Shown here in pieces: positions 1 through 8,540 of a stretch of DNA of 24,463 nt. Under the pieces are notes generated by a model. That model did no database searches. It was given only the letters and a program-made list of their open reading frames with translations, and had not been told where the DNA came from. The stretch comes from Collybiopsis luxurians FD-317 M1 (taxonomy: Eukaryota > Basidiomycota > Agaricomycetes > Agaricales > Omphalotaceae). Each line of letters starts with the position of its first letter. Positions within the stretch are counted from its first letter, which is position 1. The position numbers and the translations under genes are program-made. The stretch is from the NCBI GenBank assembly GCA_000827265.1, contig KN834904.1, positions 8,085 to 32,547 on the forward strand. The letters are read 5' to 3'.

Positions 1-641
1 CAATCCGCTGCTCCCCCTGAGAGAAATCCTAAGGCTGCTTTGATGGCCTTGGCATCATCATTTTTTAAGTCTGCCTGTTCTGATGCCCAGCTCTCAAAGT
101 GGGCTATGAAGCGACAAGCCTCTGCACTACTCTGACCTTTAAAGGGGTGTGGTTTGACCATGCTGGACTTGGTGGTGACAGTAATATTAGTTTGCAAGCT
201 GTTTGTGAGGGCTGCAACCTGCTGGATCAGGCTATGCATAAGCTGGTCGAGACTTTGTTGAGACATGCTTGGGATGGGGGAGGGAGATGATGTCAGTAGT
301 GGGGGTGCTGGTGAGGATGCAGGCAATGGGCGGGCAGTTACAGTGGTCGAGGCTGGTGGGGCAGTGAGGGCTAGTGGAACTGGAGGGGCCATAAGAGTGC
401 GTGGGGCAGTTATGGATCTGGCAATTGGTACAGCAGGGGTACCGTCTCTGAGCTGAGTTGCTTCAGTGATAGAGTTTTCAAGGGCATGCGGGCAGGGCTG
501 TTGGTCACAATCATTCCAACCATCTGGTAGCTGGTGGATATGAGATCAGGCTTGGGTGTCAAAGGTGTGTGGATAGCTGGAGCAGTCAACATGTTTGTGA
601 CCCAATTCAGAGTCAGACAAATCTGCAGAGAAAGAAGGCAT
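1..641 (-). pseudogene. LTR retrotransposon gag N-terminus (partial, one internal stop)
   Basis: Read on the minus strand, an ATG at 641-639 (MPSFSADLSD) opens a frame that stays open to the left edge except for one TGA at 548-546. The protein has an acidic start, a long Pro/Ala/Ser/Thr-rich stretch (about 393-267), and then a helical part starting MSQQSLDQLMHSL at 266. That part continues through KPHPFKGQSSAEACRFI and ends with LSGGAAD at the edge. The order, a low-complexity lead, the KPxPFxG motif and a W-containing helix, is that of gag from Ty3/Gypsy-like elements of basidiomycetes, the capsid-like protein that packages element RNA. The single TGA follows ACC CAA GCC and is explained by CGA to TGA. 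Frame and composition are otherwise well kept, so this is a fairly young copy. Protease, reverse transcriptase and integrase would lie left of the window. The family call is inferred from motifs; other gag-bearing elements are possible. Confidence 0.72.
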
Positions 642-769
642 GGCAGTAGCGGAATCTGTGGGGACAGCCTAGGCAGTAGACTATCAGCGCAGCAAGGATC
701 TTGACCTAATGTCACAAAGTGGTTTACAGCGGAGTGGCTTTCAAGAGCATGGTAATCAGTTTAGGCAAA

Positions 770-1208
770 GTCTGGTCCCAATTGACAGAGTTAATTAAAT
801 AGTCTACTGGTACAAGCAGGATACTCACCTGGTCCCAATCGACAGAGAGGTCAAGATGGGGACTCAGGTTACAGGTGGTAGGTATATATACTGTAGTAAG
901 CTATAAGAGGGACTAATGCTACTGGAAGACAATAGCTAAGTGACAGCTATGAGAATAAAAGGTATGGAGCATGTGGTCATGTGACAGATGTGAGAAGATA
1001 GACAAGGACAGTTCATTAATAAAACAATGACAGTGGGAATGAAATAGAAAAAGAACAATGATACCATGTGGAGTGGAGATAGGGAGGAGTTGTATGTCCA
1101 AAAGGTATTGATATGAAAGTTAGTCATAAATGCAGTCATGTGAAAGATGTATAGTAAAAGAGAAATGAATAGGGGTTAGGAATGGATGTTCATACCAGCT
1201 TTACAACA
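770..1208 (-). mobile_element. Putative 5' LTR and leader of the gag-bearing element
   Basis: This non-coding stretch lies directly upstream of gag on the minus strand. It starts with TGTTGTAAAG (from 1208 downwards), a typical TG start for an LTR. Homology to the FAS-linked module begins at exactly 1207, as expected if an element inserted there. A TATATATACC box lies at 890-881 on the minus strand. I could not fix the inner LTR end, the primer-binding site or a target-site duplication, because the 3' LTR is outside the window. Confidence 0.4.
772..847 (-). repeat. Direct repeat flanking a candidate leader intron
   Basis: A 19-bp sequence (plus strand ctggtcccaa, then ttgacagag or tcgacagag) occurs at 772-790 and 829-847, 57 bp apart, with one C/T difference. 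On the minus strand the upstream copy ends in ACCAG followed by GTGAGTATC, a strong 5' splice site. The downstream copy ends in ACCAG, a possible 3' splice site. Splicing would remove about one repeat period from the gag leader. Confidence 0.4.
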
Positions 1209-1250
1209 CAGACCTGCTTTGTATCTTTACTCCCACCTCCGGCATTGATT

Positions 1251-1570
1251 GAGCACAAGTCTTGGTCAACATCTTATGGCCTGCTCACCAGTGTCTTTTT
1301 CTGCATCTCTTCACCTATCGTTGACCGAGCACAAATCTCGATCAATGTCTTTTGGCCTGCACACCAGCTCTATTTTTTCACTCATCATCGACCAAGCAGA
1401 AGTCTCAATCAATGTTTTTTGGCCTTCATACCAGCATTTTTTTTCACTCATTGCATTGATGGAGCACAAGTCTCATCTGATGGCCTTCACTGGTATCAGC
1501 ATTCTTTTACCTTATCTCTTCACTCAGCGTTGACGGAGCACAAGTCTCAATGGAGGTCTTTCTAGCCAGT
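1251..1570 (+). repeat. Degenerate 67-76 bp tandem repeat at the front of FAS relic A
   Basis: Five imperfect units each begin GAGCACAAGTCT or a close variant and end near TTTTTTCACTCATYRTYGA. Unit lengths are about 67 to 76 bp. In one frame or another each unit reads as VDxAQVSxxVFxxSxxHFF, the same peptide found just before the SAT domain (VDGAQVSMEVFLASLPHFF, last unit). The array looks like repeated copying of a short N-terminal coding segment, now out of frame. The same array, with unit gains and losses, lies at 4071-4224 and 8641-8950. Confidence 0.75.
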
Positions 1571-2259
1571 TTGCCACATTTTTTCCACTGTTCACTATCT
1601 TACTCTTGAACTTGACATTCCTGCTGGTCCCTACTCAGCTCTATTTGCTGCTGCTGAAGCCAACAATGTATCCATTTCCGCACTTTTTGGTGGCCAGGGT
1701 ACCCACAAAGTCTACATTGATGAATTCCAGTCTCTTTACAATATTTACAAGCCTTTCATCGTGTCTCTCATATCATCCATGTACAATATCCTCGCTCCTC
1801 TTGCTGGGGAAAAGCAACAGCTTTCTCCCTTCTACACATATGGACTCAACTTGTTTTGCTGGTTATTGGGTGTCAGCTCATGACCTTTGACTCCTTATTT
1901 TTCCTCTGTTCCCGTGTCTTTTCCCTCATCAGATTGACACAGCTTGTCCAACATTTTCTTGTGTGTATAGCTATCAATCTTACCGCCGGTGAGCTCTCAG
2001 ATTGTATCACTGGCACCACAGGCCACTCTCAAGGCATTGTGTCAGCCGCCGCTGCTGCTGCTGCATCCCCCTCTTTTGAATCTTTTGCCAAAAATGCCAA
2101 GAAGGTCTTGTGATGGCTCTTCTTCTGCAGTTTTCATGGCGAGGAGGCCTTCCCTCTTGTTTTGCTTGAGCAGGGCCTCGTTCAAGACTCCATCAAGGGT
2201 GGTGAAGGCAGAGAAGATGACTGGGCTGAGAAGTACTCTCCCCGTCTTGTAAAGGCTAA

Positions 2260-2312
2260 GTGAGTATATATAATTTGCTATGCTGGAGACCTTTGACTTA
2301 TCTTTCTATTAG
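2260..2312 (+). other. Intron in FAS relic A
   Basis: GTGAGTATAT opens and TTTCTATTAG closes a 53-nt segment. Removing it joins VKA-K and DGMMYLDTPF in phase 2, giving continuous FAS beta sequence. This shows the relic derives from a genomic, intron-bearing copy and not from a retroposed mRNA. Confidence 0.8.
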
Positions 2313-2454
2313 GGATGGAATGATGTACCTTGATACTCCCTTTTCTCGCCTCCTATGCAAGCTAACACCAACACTCTTTGCGCCAATGTTGCTGAAATCT
2401 AGTCCAAGATTCCTTCGGGTACTGGAATCACTCTCAGCTCTATCTTCTTAAACT

Positions 2455-2641
2455 CACAGAAGGTTCAACAAAAATTGTCAATTTTCTCAATGTATCTTGG
2501 CTTATACTGTACATTGTAACTTGTTACTGTATGATTTGCGAAGTTCTTCCTTGAACCACCACATTAAATCTGTTTCCCAACTGCAGTTAGGTACTCAAAT
2601 TTGTACTACATTATGATAATCGACTTCAATAATTTGAGAGA
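2455..2641 (+). repeat. Dispersed repeat R1, copy 1
   Basis: About 187 bp closely similar to 8297-8488, from acagaaggttcaacaa to tcaataatttgagag. Both copies keep a short open frame (KVQQxLSIxSxYLGLYCT then stop), followed by AT-rich sequence that looks like a 3' untranslated region. No terminal inverted repeats or target duplications were seen. It may be the last exon and 3' UTR of a duplicated gene (see 7186-8356) or a small element. Confidence 0.65.
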
Positions 2642-2975
2642 CTATTGTCTTCTGACCTTGATTTTCAGGCCCCTTGGCTTCCCGTTGGCATCAGTAGCAA
2701 ATGTTGTCACCTGTGCTGGATGTTGAATGAAGATATGAAATGCAGTGGGCAACCCAGATTTGGTTTTTCCAGGAACACATTCTGTCTTTACTCCCTGGAT
2801 ACCACCGTTTGGGGTCCCGGATTGCACTTTGTGAAGTCTTCACAGCAAACTTATTGAGACTGTTTATTGCCAAATTAGGAAAGAACCTCATTTCAATGGG
2901 CAGATTGTTTACACTAGTCAGGTATCTTCCAATGTGTTGCAGCAGATAGGACTCATTCCTCAATATATTCCTTCT
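2642..2975 (+). pseudogene. Zinc deaminase-family C-terminal fragment (second copy)
   Basis: After a 3' splice site (ctgaccttgattttcag) the frame reads LPVGISSKCCHLCWMLNEDMK. This parallels LPVCTDNKCCHLCWMLKEDLK in the longer gene at 12145-14162. A one-base frameshift near 2763-2770 moves the match to VFPGTHSVFTPWIPPFGVPD in the next frame, then a TGA follows. The CCxxC cluster holds two presumed zinc ligands. The part with the HAE motif is absent because repeat R1 sits directly upstream. Later sequence (FNGQIVYTSQVSSNVLQ) still resembles the 3' end of the larger copy. It is a dead paralog fragment. Confidence 0.72.
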
Positions 2976-3272
2976 TTTAAGTTCTCTTGATTTGTGTTTC
3001 TGTAGAATTATCAAATCGTATCCTGTAGTTGTACCTAGTAATAAGTATGTGTGTTTGTAACAATTGTTTGTACAGGTCCTAGTGCTTGAAAGACTGTATA
3101 TGATACCCAAGATGCGATCACATTGTCTTTGAGTCTGAACTTGCTACCACTTCCTGACCCAGTGGCTTGCTCAGGCCCAGTGCCAAGCCACACCACTTGC
3201 CTTTTTTATCATTGACACATCTGTTGTGCTGCAGTTTATGATGACTTAGGTAGACTAACTTTCATGTTCAAA
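2976..3272. other. AT-rich non-coding gap
   Basis: No frame here shows a recognisable motif. The first part resembles the 3' untranslated sequence after the deaminase gene (both contain tttgtaacaatt). The rest is low-complexity AT-rich sequence with no repeat or RNA gene that I can support. Confidence 0.5.
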
Positions 3273-3960
3273 TCAACCAATATATTTATTTTTAATGACC
3301 ATATTGTAGCAGCAATGGTAAGTACATTGAAAACCAGTAATATCATTTGGAAGTACAAGCAAAGGATGTGGAAAGTACAAGCAAGAGAAGATTTCAGTAT
3401 TATTGAGCAGGCACAAATTGACCAGAAAAATGATGGGTGGACTGGCTGCTATTGGTGCCACCGACACCCTGGCCATTATAGTGTTGTCCCAAACACTGGT
3501 TGACCTGTGAACGCAAGAGTGTGCGAATTAGGGTTTGTCTAGTGGCTCATGAAAATTAGAATATCATTTTTGGAATATAGCATGTAATACTCACTGATCG
3601 ATGACCTTGTCTTTGAGCTGTTCATTCTGTAAGGCGAGTGCTTCAAATCTCTGAAGGAGAAGTTCATATATAGCTCCTGTCCTGCTGACAGCCACGAGGT
3701 TACTAAGGTTGGGATAAGTAGATGAACCTTCAGCAAACTCACAATGTCTCAATGGTTGCTTTGAGTCGATTATTCTCCACCACGAGTTCCTCATTCTTTG
3801 TTGCCATTCCTTCAAACATGCAAATTAGTTCCTGGTGGGCTTCTCTTGACCTGCTGATAGTAGTGAGTCAAATAAATATATAAGCTACATGAATACAATC
3901 AAAGAAAAAACTCACATTTGTGGTATATGTGGCTCTGGTAGTTGATTAACTTGACTTTGA
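3273..3960 (-). pseudogene. Coiled-coil gene remnant, four exons with phase-2 introns
   Basis: On the minus strand four exons join cleanly: about 3960-3916 (QSQVNQLPEPHIPQ), 3850-3743 (SREAHQELICMFEGMATKNEEL, cut short here), 3681-3595 (TGAIYELLLQRFEALALQNE and then QLKDKVID), and 3504-3273 (STSVWDNTIMARVSVAPI and onward). The introns are 3915-3851 (65 nt), 3742-3682 (61 nt) and 3594-3505 (90 nt). All are GTGAG...AG and all fall in phase 2. The middle exons have a heptad-like pattern of Leu and Glu/Asn, so a coiled coil is likely. I do not recognise the family. The N-terminal side is cut off at about 3968 by a stop and the repeat module that begins at 3973, and the last exon drifts into hydrophobic sequence, so the gene is probably truncated although its exons are free of stops. 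It could be a degenerate paralog of a host gene. Confidence 0.6.
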
Positions 3961-3972
3961 AGAATGACTCAC

Positions 3973-4224
3973 AAAGTGTCCCTTGCCTGATTCGAACTCA
4001 AATCTATCTTATCTTAATGAAACTCCCATGCACCAGATCTTTATCTTTACTCCCAGCTCTGGCATTGATTGAGCACAAGTCTCAATCAACGTCTTTTGGT
4101 TTTCACACCAACTCTATTTTTTCACTCATCATTGACTGAGCAGAAGTCTTGATCAATGTTTTTTTACCTTATCTCTTCACTCAGCATTACAGAGCACAAG
4201 TCTCAATGAAGGTCTTTTGAATCA
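3973..4224 (+). repeat. FAS-linked repeat module, copy B
   Basis: This matches 8541-8950 from aaagtgtcccttgcctga onward and ends within the GAGCACAAG tandem repeat. It has fewer repeat units than the other copies and stops just before the SAT coding part. A run of 12 C (4230-4241) marks the break. It is an orphan copy of the leader without FAS coding sequence. Confidence 0.75.
3989..4035 (-). other. tRNA-like A-box and B-box pair inside the module
   Basis: On the minus strand, TGGTGCATGGG (4035-4025) fits the polymerase III A-box TRGYNNANNGG, and GAGTTCGAATC (3999-3989) fits the B-box. Order and spacing are roughly tRNA-like. No acceptor stem pairs and the T-stem is poor, so this is not a functional tRNA. 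In copy C the B-box reads GTTCAAATC, one CpG-type change away. Confidence 0.25.
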
Positions 4225-4241
4225 ACATTCCCCCCCCCCCC

Positions 4242-4489
4242 TTGAATGCATTGGATCATGAAGTTGGCATGCTTTATGTGTTGTTTGAGAACATCGTTGA
4301 ATGGTTTCTGGATCAAAGTCAACAAAATTGGACCAGCCTTTGTCCAAGGAAGTAGGTTGAATACATCTCGCATCCTCGCATCTTGACCTGTTGTACCAAT
4401 GATGGATCTTCATAGAACTCAATACAATGTGCAAGTTTGTCATTCAGATTCTTGAGCACAAGTACCTTTACTAACAAGACATAGATCAA
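4242..4489. other. Unassigned stretch with one minus-strand open frame
   Basis: A 73-codon frame is open on the minus strand (4443-4222; HWYNRSRCEDARCIQPTSL, DPETIQRCSQTTHKACQLHD). Its composition is protein-like but I recognise no family, and it ends in the poly-C run. It may be a fragment of another repeat. The plus strand shows nothing supported. Confidence 0.25.
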
Positions 4490-5228
4490 GATGATGGCAA
4501 AGAAGTTCCTGAAGCTCAGGCTGAGTATGACTTAGTGCTCAACTCCTCAGCAGGCAAAACTTGTTGCCTCATTGGCCAATGTTTTGGGTTTGGACTTTGT
4601 GCCCACTTTCAATTGATCCTTCCATCCCATTCTCAAGTACTATGTATGTGGTTGAAGTTACTGCTTTCTCATCATCTCTGAATGCCACTCAATATTTAGA
4701 CAAACAGCTGTTCGCTCATCATCTGCAATTGAATGTCTGGTGGAGTTAATCACAGGCATGAAGAATGCTGTCACTTCGCTGACCCAGCTCCTTCTTGGGC
4801 TGTTGTCCACCAAGCTCTCAACCTTGATGCTGAGCCACCGATTGCCTCATTGAGTATTCCAAAGTTGACCTATCTCAATAGCACCTTCCTTCTTGGCAGT
4901 CTCCGATTGTTGTTCAATGTCACTTTCGATGCATTCTCATCAAACTCAATGCAAAGGACCATGTCGCAGGTGCTGTTGGCTGTCTTATCGATTGCAACAC
5001 ATCTACCATTCCTTTGTAGATGCTTTTTCATTGAAGAATGGCTACTGAGAAAACTGGTCTATTTTCTGTGCTATTTTCCACCTTATACAAATGAAGTTCC
5101 GCTTTAGACCTCTAAGTTTTTGCTGTCAACCTTGATCCTAACAGGCCTGATCAGTTTGGAGAGGAGATTTGAGCAGAATTGATTCCAGTTACTGGACACT
5201 TCATTCAGCATAGTGCTTTTTTTTTGGA
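4490..5228 (+). pseudogene. Unrecognised decayed coding region
   Basis: Several protein-like segments appear in different plus-strand frames. They are QAKLVASLANVLGLDFVPTF, then AIECLVELITGMKNAVTSLT with QLLLGLLSTKL, then LTYLNSTFLLGSLRLLFNVT, then AKDHVAGAVGCLIDCNTST, then NLDPNRPDQFGEE-I-stop-AELIPVTGHFIQHS. Stops within these are mostly TGA (after FVPTFN and after FGEEI), which fits CGA to TGA. Frames change several times. I could not identify the protein. It is leucine-rich and helical, and may be an importin- or repeat-like protein, but that is only an impression. It ends at a possible 5' splice site (GTAAGA at 5229) before the BRCT gene, but the phase does not match that gene. Confidence 0.4.
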
Positions 5229-5395
5229 GTAAGATTTTCAAGTCATTTTACCATATATTTGTATCTATTGTAGATTATTATTTATATGTAGAAGTACTAA
5301 CCGTGGGAAGAAAACATCTTGCTTCTTTTACCAAGTCCCATTGTCGATACTAAGGTCACTACACATTTTCCTTCTTTGACATCTTTCACTCACAG

Positions 5396-6674
5396 TTTGA
5401 TGATGTACAGATGGAGAACCAGAGCAAAGCCCAACTGAAGACTGAGAAATCACAGCGGGTTGGACAGTGAGAGCTTGGACAGCAGAAGACCCAAGGACAT
5501 GATCTGGTTTCAGGGAGGCTGGGACTCAAAAACAAGCGATCATCTTTGCCAAGTAGCTCTGGCCAATCCCATGTAACAAAATGATTCCGGTCATCGTCTG
5601 CCAAATGTGATCCCCCATGCTGGCCAAAGTCAGGAGATATACAGACTTCTCAGATTATTCATATGTGCCAGTTTGTAAGCATTTTCTATACAATCACAGA
5701 AACTCAGGCTTATGATAAATTATTCCTAGCGAGATTCAATTGACCTCCCGACCCAGGTGTCCTGGAGCAAATCAAGCATCTCAATGAAACACTAGATTGT
5801 CCTTTGCCCAAGCTAGATTTGACTCACCCAAATTCAAGTCTGAGCTGTAATGAGGAAGTTCTAGTAGGGTCAAAGGGCATCAGTACTCTGTCGAACGCTG
5901 GGAAGAAATCCACTGCTGGTATTGATGTTGGTCAGCCAACTTCTGACACAGTGTTCTTAAAAGACTGTGTTATGTTCATTGACGTGTGGATGAGCAATGG
6001 ACAGGAAACATCGGCAATCTATATTGATATTGCAAGGGATATGGGAGCTCAGGTAAGGGCTAATTCCAGCTTCAAAGTGAGATGCCATCTCATTCATACT
6101 GTAGATTGCCAAGCACCTTGGATCTCAATGCACGCATCTGGTATTTACCACAGGACAGGAACAAACCATTGATACTTATTTGTATGTATTTTCCAGCTCT
6201 GTTGGTCTTGCTAACATCCTTTATAATTTTGTCAATCTATCTAGTGCATTGGATGAAGCTAAGAGGCTGATGGCAGTTGGAGCAGCCTGGTTGCAAGATT
6301 GCAGGAATATGGCCACACGTGCCAACAAAAGCAAGTATATGGTTGACATGCTGGAATATGAATCTAGCAAGAATGGAGCAAAAAACAGACCTAAGGTAAG
6401 TTTATTCTAGCTGCATAGTTTTTTTTGCATATGCTGGCAATGATCAACTTTCAGCATCAACAGTCTTTCATTCTGAAATTTATTGAAGACTATTCAGAGA
6501 GTAGTTCAATGGGCAGGTCAGACCTGTGTATGTCATCCCAAAAAGCTTTAATTTCCTTCTCCATGTTGACAGGCTTTTATTACAGCTTCTATAGTTGACA
6601 ATGACAATATCCTGCCACCTTTGGAAAGGGCAAAGTTGAGGCAGAGAGCCCATTGGAGTTCCAAGTGCAAGTAA
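5396..6674 (+). pseudogene. Decayed BRCT-domain gene
   Basis: After a 3' splice site (ttcactcacag) the frame FDDVQMENQSKAQLKTEKSQ runs with two TGA stops (in VGQ-stop-ELGQQ and VTK-stop-FRSSS, both consistent with lost Arg codons). The next exon begins GVLEQIKHLNETLD near 5756 and runs to 6052, including FLKDCVMFIDVWM and YIDIARDMGAQ. After an intron, DEAKRLMAVGAAWLQDCRN and KSKYMVDMLE follow. Together these match the beta1-alpha1 part and the W-x-x-D/E-C-x helix of a BRCT domain, a phosphopeptide-binding fold of DNA-damage and cell-cycle proteins. A clean intron (about 6396-6459, GTAAGT...TTTCAG) leads to HQQSFILKFIEDYSESSSMG. The end is DNDNILPPLERAKLRQRAHW with TAA at 6672-6674. The central BRCT strand between the two halves is missing or unrecognisable, so the domain is probably broken. 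It could be a duplicate of a nuclear BRCT protein of the microcephalin or Rad4 kind; this is inferred. Confidence 0.6.
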
Positions 6675-7185
6675 ATTTCAACAATTTATATGAAGTGATG
6701 AGCTGCGGTCCTGTAGGATACTCAGCTCGTTCACCACCACTGTCATATCTATTTTGAAGTGTCACGATTTAAGTCTTACTACTACTGATATCTATATCTA
6801 CTCTATACGGTCTACATCAGAGATTCAAATGAAGAAAAGTCATCTATTAAATGGGTACTGATAAATTGAGAAATCAGCAGAGTTTATCAGTGGTGTTGAA
6901 TTCCCACTGAGCACAAATTTTACGACCACATGACTTTCACACTCACATTTTATTTGTGCCTTCCAGCTCTTCTGGTACATACTCATCCTCCAACAGACCC
7001 TCTCTCACTTCTCGCTCCCTTCAAATTACCTCTAAGGATCTGGAAGCTTGGTTTATTTTTGGCAGGATCTAGATGTGATTGATGTGAAAGGATTGAGAAA
7101 TTTATGTGTAATTTTTTTTAAATCCTAGTCATAATCAAATAAATAGAAAACAGAAATTCTGCCTTTTTCTATTCCTCCACCACCC
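6675..7185. other. Non-coding gap
   Basis: AT-rich, without a motif-bearing frame on either strand. It contains short poly-T tracts and a pyrimidine-rich lead (7160-7185) directly before the ATG of the next gene. No repeat shared with other parts of the window was seen. Confidence 0.45.
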
Positions 7186-8356
7186 ATGGGCTTGAGATTC
7201 AACAAAGTGAGGCTAGACTCTATTCAAGCTGAGCTTCAAACAATAGTTGAGGGCTTTGAAAAACTGCGACGAAGTCAGCTCAAAAATTCTCCAAACTGAA
7301 AAAACCTTGAAGAGCATGTGCAGTCCAAAAAAGAGTTGACCAAAAAGCTTTTGGAGGCTGTGGCAAAGCTTGAAGGTGTCATTAGGGTGACTTTGGGATC
7401 AGCAATAGATGGGAATTCCTGGGCCACCATTAACATCCCTATCCATATTCACATTCTCAATAATGCGATTTGTACCACCTCAGCTGACATCGTTGGACCC
7501 AAAATAACCCAAAATTTCCTCTCCCGCCCAGTACTACTGCTTGGTTGTAGGTTACAGGTCCTTCAGGACATCGCAGGGAGTCTTCACCCTGACACCACAT
7601 CGGGCAAAGGGGAAATGCTTCAGGACTTTGTTCACTTCATTCTTGTGAAAAACTGTACCTCAGCTATTGGGCATTGCCCACAGTGGACAAACATGATTGT
7701 AAAGAAACTTTTTGTGTTACTCTTCACTGCAAATGGTATGTATAATTACTGAAGATGCCAGCACCCTCTAATGCCAACGCTTCATAGAAAAATTGAAATG
7801 GACTGAAACACTGAACAAAGCAATGGACAAATTTCATAACTATCACTGTATGAGGTTTATCACAGAGACAATGTGGGAATTGGCAACCATGTTTTGGGCT
7901 CTCAGGGCTACCAAATCCATTGAAGAGACAAAGGATTGGGTTTTAGAGTTGGGGCAGTTTCTGGGAGTATCTCTTGGCCACCTTTACAATAACTGTGCGC
8001 TTGTGGAAAAGCTGATGGTTGGCACCAGCCATACATTGATTTTTCCCGAGCATGGCACCGTGTTTGACAATTGAAGAATGATGCCTTCCACAAAACTGGT
8101 CTCGCCAGTGGGAAGGATTGCATTTCCAACAGATATTGGTGTAATCAAGGGCAAGCGCATTATCAACAAGGCCCAGGTTATCATGCAAGTTCCCAAGGTA
8201 AACTGACATTTTTTCCCATCCGACATACATGCTTAATCGATAGCAGAAGAATCATTAATATTGAAAGACATTTTTGGGACACAAAAGCCTTTGTGACAGA
8301 AGGTTCAACAAGAATTGTCAATTTCCTCATTGTATCTTGGCTTATACTGTACATAG
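7186..8356 (+). pseudogene. Unrecognised helical gene, three exons, two TGA stops
   Basis: ATG at 7186 (in cacccATGG, a good start context) opens MGLRFNKVRLDSIQAELQTI. Exon 1 reaches 7735 with one TGA at 7297-7299. A 52-nt intron (7736-7787, GTATGT...TTCATAG, phase 1) joins LFVLLFTAN to KLKWTETLNKAMDKFHNYHC. Exon 2 runs to 8197 with one TGA at 8072-8074, then KLVSPVGRIAFPTDIGVIKG and RIINKAQVIMQVPK. A possible third exon (8300-8356, after a 102-nt intron) ends TAG and is the start of repeat R1. The N-terminus (IVEGFEKLRR, KNLEEHVQSKKELTKKLLEA) is a likely coiled coil; exon 2 looks all-helical. I know no function. Both stops are TGA where Arg would fit, and frame is otherwise kept over about 340 codons, so the copy is recent or an active relative exists elsewhere. 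Confidence 0.55.
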
Positions 8357-8488
8357 TAGCTTGTTTCTGTATGATTTGCAAAGTTCAAATACTTTGAACC
8401 ACTCCATTCAATCCACTTCCCAACTGCTATAGGTACTTAAAAATTTGTATTATAATAATATGAGAATCTACTTCAATAATTTGAGAGC
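8297..8488 (+). repeat. Dispersed repeat R1, copy 2
   Basis: Close match to 2455-2641. Differences are mostly transitions plus a few small indels. It begins at a splice-acceptor-like gacag and ends at tcaataatttgagag. Here it follows the helical gene, where it could be the last exon and 3' UTR, and it lies about 50 bp before the FAS-linked module. Confidence 0.65.
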
Positions 8489-8540
8489 AGCCGGATGCAA
8501 AAAAGTTCAATTAAAATGTGTAAAATAAATAAAGTGAAAG

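Larger units (their letters stand above)
1207..2457 (+). pseudogene. Fatty acid synthase beta relic A (SAT plus ER fragment)
   Basis: Pieces in shifting frames match the fungal FAS beta subunit, the cytosolic multi-enzyme that builds fatty acids. After a repeat-rich lead (1251-1570) come LDIPAGPYSALFAA (about 1608), ISALFGGQGTH and YIDEFQSLYNIYKPF, then LTQLVQHFLVC and TGHSQGIVSA (2018-2050). The GHSQG at 2021-2035 holds the acyltransferase nucleophile Ser of the SAT domain. The rest of SAT is reduced to a short acidic stretch. The sequence then jumps to KYSPRLVKAKDG, YLDTPFSRLL and VAEI-stop-SKIPSGTGITL, the start of the enoyl reductase domain. A canonical 53-nt phase-2 intron (2260-2312) separates KA and KDG. 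Stops include TGA 1881-1883, where the family has Arg, and a TAG explained by CAG. A large internal deletion and the lack of a plausible N-terminus make this non-functional. Homology to relic C runs from 1207 to about 2080. Confidence 0.85.

Noticed and set aside
99..456. Plus-strand open frames in the gag region
   Set aside because: They are antisense to the gag frame, which has the recognisable motifs.
410..715. 101-codon minus-strand frame overlapping the gag start
   Set aside because: It is a neighbouring frame of the same strand. The gag frame from ATG 641 with a single TGA explains the sequence better.
919..1139. Overlapping minus-strand open frames of 60-67 codons
   Set aside because: They lie in the putative LTR/leader, have low-complexity hydrophobic content, overlap each other in different frames and show no motif.
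1251..1570. CRISPR-like array
   Set aside because: Units are contiguous degenerate tandem repeats, not conserved repeats with unique spacers, and the genome is eukaryotic.
3973..4060. Functional tRNA on the minus strand
   Set aside because: A- and B-box words are present but the acceptor and T stems do not pair; kept only as a tRNA-like feature.
5229..5395. Intron linking the 4490-5228 region to the BRCT gene
   Set aside because: GT and AG ends are present but the phases do not match, so I treat the two as separate.
7943..8230. Minus-strand frames of 73-95 codons opposite the helical gene
   Set aside because: Antisense shadows. The plus strand has a start, a phase-consistent intron and Arg-to-TGA type lesions.
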